Positions 31,722-43,305 of a stretch of 64,000 bases of DNA are shown piece after piece. The notes under the pieces were generated by a model that worked only from the letters and a program-made list of their open reading frames with translations, had not been told where the DNA came from and searched no databases. How positions within the stretch are numbered: position 1 is the first letter of the stretch; each line of letters begins with the position of its first letter. This DNA comes from Ctena decussata (taxonomy: Eukaryota; Mollusca; Bivalvia; Lucinida; Lucinidae): positions 15,328,460 to 15,392,459 of the forward strand of contig OZ022500.1 of NCBI GenBank assembly GCA_963989385.1, read 5' to 3'. The translations under genes were made by a program, and so were the position numbers.

Positions 31722-32623
31722 ATTTTTATCCCCCGCCGAAAAGGCTGGTTTGTTTATGGCTTTATTTCCAGTTTGATAAAATTTCGTTCACTGGTTACTT
31801 AGTTACAACTGAAACTGTGGACTTTAAATCAAGGGGGCAATAATCCATGTATAAGTGAGGTCATTCTAGACATTTTTCCTCAACATCACCGTGCTGTGAT
31901 GATATATACTTATATCAAGTTTCAAGATATTTGTTCATTAGCAACTTTTAAATCGAATCAAGGGCAATAACTCATGCATTACTGATGCCATCATGACAAA
32001 ACTAAATGTGCGCTGCCATGTTATAATAATACATAACTGTTTTAAGCTTCGTGAAATTCCGTTCATTGGTTATTTTGTAATGACTAAATTTGTTTATTTT
32101 GATGCAATTCAAGGGCATTAACTCATGCATTACTGAAGCAAGTCCAACAAAACTAATATGCACTATCCTGTTATAATAAAACATGTTTAGTATAAGTCTC
32201 ATAGAATGTCATTCATTGATTACCTAGTTATGGCTAAATTTGTTGATTTTAAATTGATTCAAGGGCAATAACTCATGCACTACTGATGTCATTCTGACAG
32301 AACTTTATGTGCACAACTGTCTTATGGTGATACACATTTATTTGAAGTTTCATGAAATTCTGATAATTGGTTACTTAATTATGGCTCATTTTATTGTTTT
32401 GAAATCAATTCAAGGGCAATAACTCATGCACTACTGAAGCCAGTCTGACGAAACATCACATGCATCAGCGCCTTATAGTGATATATATTTAAGTTTCATG
32501 AAATTCTATTCAACGGTTACTTAGTAATAGCTCTGGACGGACGGACAGACGGAAGGAAAGATGGGCGGAAGGACAGACGGACATGGACAAAACTATATCC
32601 CTCCACCTTCGGCAGGGAATAAC
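31722..32623 (+). mobile_element. Tandem-repeat interspersed element, distinct end family (H6)
   Basis: 5' TTTTATCCCCCGCCGAA and 3' CTTCGGCAGGGAATAAC are subterminal inverted repeats. Inside, the phrase TTCAAGGGCAATAACTCATG recurs about every 150 bp (about 31966, 32107, 32258, 32409). GGACGGACGGACAGACGG precedes the 3' end as in the other tandem-repeat elements. No ORF. Confidence 0.65.
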
Positions 32624-33029
32624 AAAGTCTCCCGAAGGACTCTTAGAGCCGACCTTTACCGAAGCATACTTTCTCATTGTGCTTTACCAACCTTTCAATG
32701 CTTTACCTGTCTGTAAAGTATGATTAAACTGAGTACTTTTAGATAAATTGCAAACATTTTAACATTGGACCCCTGATTGTGATCTTGACATTTGGGTGGA
32801 ACCAAAATCCTATGAACGACACATCAATTACAGAATTATTTTATTATATAGGCATTACACATATTGTGAAGTTTCTCATATTCTCTTTAGCTGTTTAGAG
32901 TAGTTGTAGAGGCACAATTTTAACTTTAACCATGGTTGTGCCATTGACCTTGGGCATGGGCACCTACATCTTGCACTCAAAGCACCTTCTAATTGTGCAT
33001 TACCTTTCTGTGATGTTTCATCAAACTGA

Positions 33030-33060
33030 CGTGGGGAGGGGGGGGGGGGGGGGGGGGGGC
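33030..33060. repeat. Poly-G tract
   Basis: GGGGAGGGGGG run of more than 20 G; length is uncertain in such tracts. Confidence 0.9.
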
Positions 33061-33203
33061 TTTTGAGTAATCGCAAACATGATTTAACCCTCAAGGGAAC
33101 ATTAAACTTTTCCTGTTTTTGAAGGTTGAATTCGAATTCGCTTTACTATTTATTTACTATGAACATGATGAAGATGTGACATTTGACCCGTTGTGACATT
33201 GAT

Positions 33204-33398
33204 GATACCCGGTAGCTCAGAATGTTTAAAAGCGCTGACCTGCTGATCTAGCGGACTCGGGTTCGAGTTCCGCTGGAAGTGGAAATCTTTCTTGCCATAA
33301 ATGGGGTTAAATGGTACACAGCCTTTCCTTATATCCTCCCATTGTCCTGATATGACAGAAATACTGACAGATAGGATGTAAAATCGCGTCATCCATCC
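33204..33398 (+). mobile_element. tRNA-headed SINE
   Basis: A-box-like GGTAGCTCAGAATG and B-box GGTTCGAGTTCC, then TCCTGATATGACAGAAATAC, a core shared in reverse orientation with 55855-56031. It ends TCATCCATCC. The central part may be the conserved domain described in mollusc SINEs; from memory only. Confidence 0.75.
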
Positions 33399-33800
33399 AT
33401 CTTTGTGACACTGACCTTGAGCATGAGAACCTTAATCATGCCCATAATCATTTTTCTTTATGCGAACTATGATAAAACTTTCTTTCAACTGTTTTTGGGG
33501 TATTAGTAGGGATATGATATGACCTTTGAGCCCTCCCTGTTGGTGAGATTGACCTTGAGCCTAGAAATCTAAATCGTGTGTGACAATCTTTTTATCCTTC
33601 ACCTTTCTGTGAAATTTCCTTTAGTATCTTTGAATATTTCTAGAGACAAGAACACAGACTGTGACCTTGACCTTGGGTGTGCAAGCCTACAACTAGTGTG
33701 CAACACACTTTCTTATGAACCTTTACCTTTCTGTGCAAGTTTCCTTCAGTATGTTTGAGTATTGGTAAAGACAAGACCCAAACTGTGTATGGAGCAATCA

Positions 33801-34469
33801 CACAGTATCCGAACGCACTGTACCATCTCTTCCGGTTTTCATAGCGTTGAATCGAGAGTACAAAATTCGCTTATAACCAGTAGCCGGAAATCATTATGTT
33901 TTGAGTTTTATCTGGAATCTGCTGCGTCATTTATAGTTATTCAGCTTCGAAAATGTAAAGAGGTAAGTTTAATATAATTTTCTCTTCGGTCTTTTACTTT
34001 ATTGCCCTGTACAATGAAAAACTCCTTGCCGTCGCAGATTTTTTCCCCGAACAGCTTAATTTAACACGAGATTGTGTCGTGCAAAACCTAGCTATCATTC
34101 TTTTATCAAAACTAACAAACTGTAGATTGATAACGCCTTCCGTTTATTCAAAAGATTTTTATAAAACATGTAAGAAAATGCTCAAAATGGTTTAAGAATC
34201 ATGCCAAGGGCGATTTGAATACTGTACCAATTACTACCCATCCATACGCGACATTGTACAGGGTAATAAAGTAAAAGACCGAAGAGCAAATTATATTAAA
34301 CTTACCTCTTTACATTTTCGAAGCTGAATAGCTATAAATGACGCAGCAGATTCCGGATAAAATCTCAAAACATAATGATTTCCGACTACTGGTTATAAGC
34401 GAACGTTTGTACTCTCGATTCAGCGCTATGAAAACCGGAAGAGATTGCACATGTAGTTCGGATACTGTG
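33801..34469. mobile_element. 669-bp foldback transposon with 5-bp target duplication
   Basis: Terminal CACAGTATCCGAAC and its inverse GTTCGGATACTGTG are flanked by AATCA on both sides (33796-33800 and 34470-34474). The inverted arms are about 215 bp (33801-34016 against 34254-34469), including TTTTCATAGCG, CGAAAATGTAAAGAGGTAAG and GTCTTTTACTTTATTGCCCT. The central 235 bp shows no ORF. It is a non-autonomous DNA transposon. Confidence 0.92.
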
Positions 34470-34474
34470 AATCA

Positions 34475-36690
34475 TTGTACACACACTTTCTTATTAACCT
34501 GTATCTTCCTATGCAATTTGATCAAATTTCCAAGTAATTGCAGACATGATTTATAACAGACATTTGGACAGATTGACAGATGCAGGGTGCAATTTTAATA
34601 GGCCTCCCTCCTACGGCATAAAAAAACTCATCAAAATCTCACTTATAACTCACCCAATCTCACAGGTTATTGTGCGTATGTTCTTTCAAAGTCCTTGAAT
34701 ATTTCTAACCATACAGAATAGGGATTTCAATAAACAAAACCAGACGCATGGTGACTTCAATATTTTTTCATGACAAGTTATTTACTAGTGCATCCTTAAC
34801 AGAGTGATGCTGCAAATTAATGAAACAAGATCTTACTGTAAATCTAACATACAAATTCTTTTTGGACAGTTTCAAATGATTTGTTCCAATTTGCACCAAT
34901 TTTAAGTATAATATGCCCTAACATATTATTCCTAATAAACACCTCTGCTCCAACAAATGGCCCCTGTTTCTTTTCCAAAAAAGGTTTTAATGTCTTGGCA
35001 ACCTCCATTTTTTGCCATCAGTTTTACAAAGGCGAACAACTGGAATTCCTGTTTGCTTCTCTAGAGAACATAAAAGGGTACACTTTTAATAGGGTACACT
35101 TCTAAAAAGAATTTGCTCCTAGAGGACCAAATTCTTTCTTTTAAGAGCTAACCCCTTATGAGAAAGAGGCCAAAAGGAAGATAATAGAATTACTCCATCC
35201 GAAAGTATATTCATTCACCTTCATATTGTTTATTAAAATTATTTCAGCAGTGGCTGATTTACTATTCTTTAAGGTCTAAATACCCCCCACCCGCCCCTTT
35301 TAGTAAAATGCAATGCCCCTTGGTGTTTAATGGGATTAATATAGTAAATGTCTATTCCTAGGTTTCGGATGAATCCAAAACAAAGCTTTTAATAGAAATG
35401 AAGCAGTATGGATTCATTGCCATGGCTTGGCTGCCATATTTGACAAGTGAGACAACCTTGACAGAGCATGCAGAGTAAAATCTGATTTCCTTCCATGGTA
35501 TTGCTATCTCCCCTCTAGTGAGGGCTACTACTTCAGGAAAGCATAATATGCTCTCATAGTGAGTGAATTCTTTCCTCTAAGAGTAGCTACCACTGAATAA
35601 GGATGATTACATTAAACATAGATTTTCAGGGGAAGCAACTCTTCCAATTTCATTTTGGCCTCCCTTCTAATAAAAGGTCAACTTTTAAAGAGCAGATCTT
35701 CATTCGAGAGGTCTTCACCCTCCAGCAAGTAAACAGGAAGTCACAAAAGTTGTGAAAAACATGGAGGTGCACCCATACTCCTTAATATATCCAGATAAAA
35801 GTGATCTCCCTTTGAGGTATGTATATCTATACATCTTAGTCAAAAAATCGTTAGAGAGTCTAAATACAAATACATGTAGTTGCAGTCTTACTGATTTATT
35901 TATTTCTATGGAACTGCCTAACATATGACATACCAGTGAAATCTCATAAAACATCACAGAAACTGCTGTACACTCACACAATATTTTGATACAAATTCAG
36001 ATCATAATGCTCTACAGTCAAAGAGGCTGATTAATCTCCCTTGCCACCTTGGGTCTGCCCTTTTGTGATGCAATACACATTTCACTCCAAAAGTTTTTTT
36101 CCTTTCTACTTTTTTTTGCAAATGCTTAGGAAGCAGTGTTGTGTGAAAATTTGTGATAAATCACGTTGCTAACATTGAGATGTGCAAATTTCATGCATTG
36201 ATGCCGTTTGTGCAAACGTCCTCATCAAAATAGTCCTTTAGAAAACTCCCAATATAATTCTATTTTCATTCTGTATAATATTAGAATCAAAAAAAAATTT
36301 TCCTTATCCATGAATAATTGCTGATTAACACATGGTGTCGGGTAGATGCAAATGTTCACTCCTGCTACACTGTCATGAATTAAAATTTGCAATCTGCCCT
36401 CCAACACGTTTTAACTGGCGATAATTCATGAGTAAGGAAAAATTATTTCTTAATCAAAGACTTTTACTAACAACTGGCTAAAACAAAGCAGATCATAACC
36501 TTATAATATTGGTATTTTGCAAAATACTCATTGTTTTCTAACTTTATAGGGGTTTTATATAAGCAATGCAGAGCTCCAGACAAGGTGGGGTTTTGGGGAT
36601 AATACTAAGATAAGTTTTCTTATTTCTCTATGAAAACATGTTGCAACTCCAAATTAAAAACATTGCACAAAACAGCTCTAAGTACAGTAA
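34475..36690. other. Intergenic stretch with two family D MITEs
   Basis: Family D copies at about 35027-35233 (central stem AATTTGCTCCTAGAGGACC) and 35619-35800 (TTTTCAGGGGAAGCAACTCT, AACAGGAAGTCACAAAAG). The left half of a family B MITE lies near 36570-36640 (GAGCTCCAGACAAGG). No gene. Confidence 0.55.
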
Positions 36691-36691
36691 T

Positions 36692-37504
36692 AACAAGACC
36701 TGTCAGTGGGACAGGATAGCTCACCTGACAGTGCAGTGCCCATCACCTAAAGAACTTTAACATAAAAATTAAACATTTTACTAACGCCGCGGCCGCCACC
36801 GGGGTAGTGCAATAGCTCTTCCTGTACATCTGTACAGGCGAGCTAAAAATTTAAACCATAACCTAACATCTGTGGAGGTATTAAATGAATCTCACTGTTA
36901 AGGAGAGTTTTAAAAAAACTTTAGCCAAGACTATTTCAACATAAAATTTCAAAGTCCATGACCTTGACCTAAAGGTCATGTTCAGGGGTGGGGATGGTGC
37001 TGAACAAAATTTTGGACCAATATCTATCAACATACCAAATGTAATTCAAAATGATTGAAATATTTAAAAACTATGAGATCTTAAAAACTTTAACACAAAA
37101 CTTTAACATAAAAAGTCTGTGACCTTGACCTTAAGGTCATGACCAGGGGTGGGGATGATCCTGAATAAAATTTTGGACCAATATCTATCATCAAACCAAA
37201 TATAATTCAAATTGATAGAAAGGTTTAGAAACTATGAGATCTTAAAAACTTTAACGTAAAACTTGAACATAAAAATTTCTAAGTCCTTGACCTTGACCTT
37301 AAGGTCATGACCAGGGGTGGGGATGGTCCTGAATAAAATTTTGGACCAATATCTATCAGCATACCAAATATAATCCAAATTGATCAAAGGGTTTAGAAAC
37401 TATGAGATCTTAAAAACTTTAACATTTTGCTAACACCGACGCTGCCGCCAACGCCGACGGTAGTACAATAGCTCTTCCTGGACTTCGTTCAGGCGAGCTA
37501 AAAA
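36692..37504 (+). mobile_element. Helentron-like element H2 with three internal tandem units
   Basis: 5' AACAAGACCTGTCAGTGGG and ATAGCTCACCTGAC. 3' hairpin CCTGGACTTCGTTCAGG then CGAGCTAAAA. A first 3'-like end already occurs at 36826-36848 (CCTGTACATCTGTACAGG). After it come three repeats of about 165 bp starting at CTTAAAAACTTTAAC (about 37080, 37241, 37409), with GACCTTGACCTTAAGGTC. Either two overlapping elements or one with a duplicated end. Confidence 0.7.
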
Positions 37505-37738
37505 CACATATTTTTATGAAGAAATGCAGAAAATTATCCCTAAATATTTCCTGTTACCCCTTCTTATCTAGAACACTGTAGGCATGACAATCTAAGCATG
37601 TGCTGAAACAAAATCATGAAGAACTAATAACTTGAAACCCTTAATCCCAGTAATCTGAAACAGTGATAGATGAGGAAGTAATGAATAATAACAGAAATCC
37701 ATAGATTGCAAAATAAGCATAAAACAGTAACTATTATC

Positions 37739-37939
37739 AGAGCCCTAGATAAGAGGGGTATTTGATGATAATTGAAGGATAATTTTCTTTATTTCTTATT
37801 GAAACCATATGTTGTGACCCCTCATCTGAACCGTCTCGTCGAGACGGTTCAGATGAGGGGTCACAACATATGTTTTTATCCAGAATTAGCAAAAATTATC
37901 CATAATTATCACCAAATACTCCCTCTTATCTAGGGCTCT
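37739..37939. mobile_element. Palindromic MITE, family B, copy 1
   Basis: Outer arms AGAGCCCTAGATAAGAGG and CCTCTTATCTAGGGCTCT; centre TGTTGTGACCCCTCATCTGA with its perfect inverse around CGTCTCGTCGAGACG. Whole unit about 200 bp. Confidence 0.93.
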
Positions 37940-39005
37940 GCTATTATTGCAGCATTGTGTTGATGAAAGGTTTGAAAAATGGATAAGATAAACTTTTATC
38001 AGGTCTGGTAAACATGCAATTCTATAACACCTGGAAATAAAACAATTCAAGCATTTGCAAATAGATAGCAAATATATCTATAATACTAAATAAACGAAGT
38101 AACGCATAAACTGCAAAATTGGTGGCATTTTCAAGCGTAATTTCTATACTGGTTCTTTCGCATATTGCTATCATTGATAATTTCGGTTAGCGTGTGTTTT
38201 AGTTTCACGTAGATTTAAAGAATTTGGGACTTAAATTCGTCTTTCATTTTAAATTCTCCCAAGCATTTTTCTAGAAACTTCGGTGTCAACAATGGGTGCG
38301 TTCGAGTGAAATTATCGTGTACTCGAATACACGTTTTAAATTAATCCGGTCGTTTCGGTTCTGCGTCGTTATATCGGCGCGCTGCTTAGCAAGTCCAAAT
38401 TTAGCAGGTTCTAATGCAAAAATCCGAACCATGAACGTACGTCATTCCCCTTAAATAACGATTTATTTTTGTATTTTTGCTCATATGTCTAAACGGATGA
38501 AGAACTAATTGGTCATAGTCCCGACGGCCCTGGCTCGAAACGACCCATTTTCTTCTCCAGAACGATAGTCAATACGAGTAGCCAATCGAACTCGCCCATT
38601 GAAGAATAAAGCTCAACGCACATGGTCTTTCGAAAAGTTGGACGGACAAACGGCGCCCAGTGTGTGCTGCTATGGTCACGTACCGCTGAGCCACTTGGGG
38701 AACGTCGTTAGGAGAATTCAAACTGAACTGAACTTTCGAAAAGACAAAAATTAAAAATGTCTAAGGTTAACACACATGCGCCAGGTAAGAAAGGGCATTT
38801 TTTCCAGCGTAGCAGACAAATCAATTTCAATGATTCAACGAAGCTAAATAAGCCTTCAGTATTCAGAGGGCTTGAATATTTTCCCCCAAAACGTTCCAGG
38901 ACCCAATCTTTCCCGGAAAAAATTCCCAGGACAGGTCACATAACCAAGATGGCAAACATTTATTATGGTAAAACATTTCAAAAATCTTCTCCCCCAGAAC
39001 CACGC
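37940..39005. other. Intergenic stretch, no element recognised
   Basis: I see no gene or clear repeat between the family B MITE and the SINE at 39006. Confidence 0.5.
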
Positions 39006-39270
39006 CGGGCCGTGTAGCGCAATCGGTAGATCACCTGACTCATAAGTCAGAGGTCCTGGGTTCGAAACCCGGTCTGGCCACATACTTTTGTTTCTCCTTC
39101 CGCTGATTCAAGAAGGGCAGTTGTCAGTTACTGGCGAAAGTATGTGCACTTAGTACTGGTTAACCGCTTAGGAGGTCTAAGCCTGCCCAGGAATAGTGTG
39201 GTTAGGTTAACTGACCGTCCCGACATGACCTTAGCTGTTTACCGTGGACGTTAAGCATCAAATCAACCAA
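39006..39270 (+). mobile_element. tRNA(Met)-headed SINE, copy 2
   Basis: A-box TAGCGCAATCGGTAGATC, CTGACTCATAAGTCAG, B-box GGTTCGAAACC, then the same body as 28127-28404 (TTAACCGCTTAGGAGGTCTA; GACATGACC..GTGGACGTTAAG). A few bases differ and a short indel separates the copies. Confidence 0.87.
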
Positions 39271-39670
39271 TTGTCCCCCAGAACCACAAATCCTATGATC
39301 TTGAAACTTAGCATGTCGCATCAAGGACTCAAAAGCTCAACAAAATTTTTATAAATGATGACCCTGGGATGACCTTGATCTGTTTTACGGCAAGGTCAAC
39401 TTTTGAGTCACTTAGGTTTTTCTGTAGGAAAAATTGAAAAAAGTAGATTTTTTTTAGAAACAATGCAGTCTGCTACCTGAAAGTTTGTAGATGCAGACAA
39501 CTAATTAGGTAAATGAAGCTTTAGTGAATATTCATGGTAAAGGTCATATCTTCACCTGGGCCTAAGGCCATTTACATTGAAAAATTAAAACTCGCTTTTT
39601 TTTATATAAACTTGACCATCATGAAATATTTCCGCGCTTGCGCGGGCTCTTTTCTAGTAACAATAATATT

Positions 39671-39898
39671 TGAGCCATCTCATGTGTTTCCCAACAATGT
39701 GGCACTGGTGACAAGCAAAGGCTCTGATCAGACTGCACATCAGAGCCTTTGCTTGTCATATCAGCCATCAATGGAAATGGCCCCAGCCATAGAGCCAACA
39801 GTAAGGTCTCTGATTTCCCAGTATAAATGAGAAGAATGACCTGAATATCACATGACACAACTGCTGCCACATTGTTGGAAGTCACATGACACGGCTCA
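39671..39898. mobile_element. Palindromic MITE (TGAGCC ends)
   Basis: TGAGCCATCTCATGTG and CACATGACACGGCTCA ends; inner stem GCAAAGGCTCTGATCAGACT against TCAGAGCCTTTGC. Distantly like family A in having AGCC ends and a TGATCAGACTG core. Confidence 0.8.
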
Positions 39899-40176
39899 TT
39901 TGTCTCTTATTATGTATGTAAAGAATATAAAAAATCATCTTTGTTAAAGACAAATTGGTGGAGTTGCACAAAAATCCCTTTAACTGCCAAAAACCGAAAT
40001 TTGGGTTTAGCCATTTTAAGGAATTTTGTGGCAATTCCACCAGTTACTTTCCTTCAAAGCAAAAACTGTGCACAAATATGCTATCATACCAGCTGAACAG
40101 AAGTGTTATATTTTGGCTAATTTACAGTAGCTTGAATTTTTAATTTTCAGGTAATACTGGAATTGCAAATTTACCA

Positions 40177-40385
40177 GGGGCCGTATTAGTGGTTGCTATG
40201 CTGTTGCTAAGGCTGAATTTCTATAAAGGTATTCCCTACAACTATGAAATTTGCTCTGGAGGAACAGTCTGAAAAAGACTGTTCCTCCAGAGCAAATTTC
40301 ATAGTTGTAGAGAATCTCCTTCAGAGAAATTTAGCCTTAGCAACAGCATAGCAACAACTTTAGTGGTTTTATAAACACAACCCCA
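40177..40385. mobile_element. Palindromic MITE, family E, intact copy
   Basis: GGGGCCGTATTAGTGG and CCACTAAAGTTG-complementary arms; GCTATGCTGTTGCTAAGGC against GCCTTAGCAACAGCATAGC; centre GGAACAGTCTGAAAAAGACT. About 209 bp. Confidence 0.92.
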
Positions 40386-41490
40386 GTTGTGTTTATGGCA
40401 TATGCAACCAGCAAATAAGTGTTCTAGGTGATGATGTGTGTGGTCTATTCTTTTATCTGTGATCCAAGTATATGAACAAGAATTCTGCTAAACATGGAAT
40501 ATTGCCCGCCTGCAAACTGCATGTAGCTCAACCAGACTTGATAAAAGCTGCCGAACCCAACACTAACACCGCTGGAAAAGTCACATATCAATTTTTAATA
40601 CGTGTATTAGCTGAGTTTTTTTCTTTCAACAATAATCCTAAAAGCCTAGATCCATTTTACAAGATGGATCTATATTTTTGCCATTGTTTTTTTAAGAGAA
40701 AAGCCCCTTCTAGCAGAATTACATGACTGGTAGAAATATTTGGGACCATTCTAGAAGGGAAATACCCCCATCCTATAACCAGATAAATATGGAAAGAGAG
40801 CTCATTATTAGCTGTTGTCTGGTTCTACTCAGCCAGTCAGATAAACGTTTTTTTTTTTCTAAAGATCATAATTTCAGTTACTCATGGGCAGTTATATATA
40901 TATACTGTTTGCCAGTTTCCCACACAAAGTTCTACACACAACAACAGTGAGTACCTGAGGCAGTAGTACAAGTGAAATACTATCAGCATTGGCAGAATTT
41001 GTGGTTTCATAATTCAGGATTTTTATTTCAATTCTCCATAAAAACCTATGGTGTGACCCAGCCAGGCTGCTCCTCCTATTATTAAAATATGATGCATTTC
41101 TATCAAATAGTATACAAGATAAAAGAACAATGAAATACATGTCACTGTAACCCATACCTGTGGTGCTACTGGTAATAATGAGCTAGAATGACCGTTTTTC
41201 ATAAAACATTTTTTTTATCTAATTTTGGTCAATTTGCCTTACTTCTCCAAGAGGCAATACTAATGAAGGGGTACAACACATAATATGGAGAAAGAACAGG
41301 TCTGACCCCAAATTACCTGGAGCTTACTTTTGCATTGTTTCGATGTGAGTTTTTTCAGAGTTTTTATCTAAGACTTTGGGAATCTACCTGTCCCTTTGTA
41401 CATGTAGTTGGGAAACTTTTCAGATGTTTTCTTTATTTTTGTGAAAATATTCACAAAGTTGGGAAACAGCCATTATTGGATTGGGAGTGA
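40386..41490. other. Intergenic stretch
   Basis: A short palindrome AGATCCATTTTACAAGATGG lies at 40650-40675 (a related one is at 48875-48903). Otherwise no element or gene is recognised. Confidence 0.45.
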
Positions 41491-41495
41491 TCCCA

Positions 41496-41923
41496 TACGG
41501 CCGCCTTCACACGATCAAAGTTTCTATGTCACAGAAACTTTAACAAAGAAAGTATGCCAAACATTTTGCATTTACACAGAGCGAATTATTTGTTATAGAA
41601 AATGTGACATAGAATCTTTGTCAAATAAACTTTGGCAATGAAATATTTGCTGCAGCATTCACACGACCAAATTTTATTTGTCAAAGTTACCTGCTGCAAT
41701 GAAACAAAATCTTTGTCACAGTTTCCACGCTTATAGCAAACTTTGTTACATAATTTTTAGCAAAGTTCTCCGTTTACACAGACAGATATAATTTATCATA
41801 GTAACTTTACCATATATATTTGTCAAAGAAACATTGTCATATTTTGGCATTTACACGAGCACATTTTTCTGTGGCAACAGTCTTTGTCACAGAAACTTTG
41901 CCCGTGTAAACGCAGCTTAAGAT
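41496..41923. mobile_element. DNA element with repeated TTTGTCACAGAAACTTT
   Basis: Imperfect ends CCGCCTTCACACGATCAAAG and CTTTGCCCGTGTAAACGC. The internal phrase (TT)GTCACAGAAACTTTG and its inverse recur at about 41524, 41607, 41705 and 41885, together with TTTACAC/TTCACACGA. About 430 bp, no ORF. Confidence 0.6.
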
Positions 41924-42097
41924 ACAGTAAAACTTGCCAAATAAAATCAGTTTTATGATATGTATATGCTCTTGTATTATGATTTTAGAAGAAACCAGAA
42001 TTATGTGCTGCTTATTATACAGTCCAAACAATGTGGGCTTTGTAAAAACATGGGCTGGCCTTTCATTAGAACCCCCTTGGTGAGGCACTTTTATGGT

Positions 42098-42330
42098 GCA
42101 TGTGTACACTTTCAGGGGAAGCAACTCCTCCACTTTCATTTTTTGCCTCCATTTTCAATGTAACGGACAGAATTTGATCCTTGGTAAATTATTCCCTTAA
42201 AGAGATCTCTCTTTTGGAAAATCCGCATACTCCAGGGAAGCAGACAGGAAGTCAAAGAAGTTCTTACACTTTGCAAAATGGTAGAAAACATTCTGGTGTA
42301 TCAAAACATGTGGAACCAACCAGTATTTTT
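42098..42330 (+). mobile_element. MITE family D copy
   Basis: ACACTTTCAGGGGAAGCAAC at the left, TTGCCTCCATTTTCAATG, then GGAAGCAGACAGGAAGTCA and AATGGTAGAAAACATTCTGG. No ORF. Confidence 0.7.
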
Positions 42331-42462
42331 ATGGAGAATAACAAGTGTATCCATCTGCAGGTCTGTACAAGGCTGTGTTTTTTCTTGAATATCCATAAAC
42401 AATAAAATAGTCATGCTAGGGACCTGATTAGACTGCCCAGAATGGGCATGCTGACCTTATGA

Positions 42463-42533
42463 CTTAACCCTATTGCACTCAGAACAGCCAAAACTCTATG
42501 GAGTTTTGGCTGTTTTGAGTGCAACAGGGTTAA
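42463..42533. repeat. 71-bp near-perfect palindrome
   Basis: TTAACCCTATTGCACTCAGA and AACAGCCAAAACTC face GAGTTTTGGCTGTT and GAGTGCAACAGGGTTAA across a four-base loop. Confidence 0.9.
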
Positions 42534-42892
42534 GCTCAAATATACTACATGAAAAATAATCTTTTTTTCTTATATATTCATATCTATTTATTCTCATCCT
42601 CTACTTTCACAACCTGTGCTTTCATTAACAAGTTTTAAAATCATTATAATATTTTCTTTCCTATATGTGATATAGTTTACTGTTCATTTCAACTATATAA
42701 ACAACCATCCAAGTGTGTGAACAATGTGCTACAATGATACCATACTGATCCTTAACATTGGGACATAAAAGCCTCAGAAAGCAGTGTAGGCCCAGATCCG
42801 ACTACACAAGGTGAAAATTCTGCAGGATTTGAAGAATGCCAAACATTGCAGACATTAATCAGAATGCACTTCAGCACTGTGATCTGGGTCTG

Positions 42893-43140
42893 CGCTCTGA
42901 CACTTCCAGGGGAAGAAACTCTGCCAATATTGGTTTTGCTGCCATTCCCAGTAGCGGTCCACTCTTAAAGGAAAGAATTTGATTTCCTATGACAAATTCT
43001 TTGCTTGATGAGTAAATTTGGGATTATTACATTTCAGAAAGGCTTCAATTTTCATGGAAACAACCAGGAAGTCACAAAAGATGATCTTTCAAAACACGGC
43101 AGAAAAACATGGGGGTGTACCCAATACCTCTTAAAACACC
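42893..43140 (+). mobile_element. MITE family D copy
   Basis: CACTTCCAGGGGAAGAAACT, CTCTTAAAGGAAAGAATTTG, AACCAGGAAGTCACAAAAG and ACATGGGGGTGTACCCAA appear in family order. Confidence 0.7.
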
Positions 43141-43165
43141 CCTGGTGACCTATATACATGTATAT

Positions 43166-43305
43166 ACAAGGGCTGTTACGAAAGGAAAATGAGCTGTTAT
43201 GAAACGAAAAAGAGTCATAGTTACCAAATGACCTGATGACCAGGTCATTTGGTAACTATGACTCTTTATGTTTTGTAACAGCTTTTTCGTTTTGTAACAT
43301 CCTTG
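43166..43305. mobile_element. Palindromic MITE, family I, intact copy
   Basis: ACAAGGGCTGTTACGAAAGG on the left; TTTTGTAACAGC and GTTTTGTAACATCCTTG on the right; centre CCAAATGACCTGATGACCAG. A split copy lies at 51890-52215. Confidence 0.88.
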
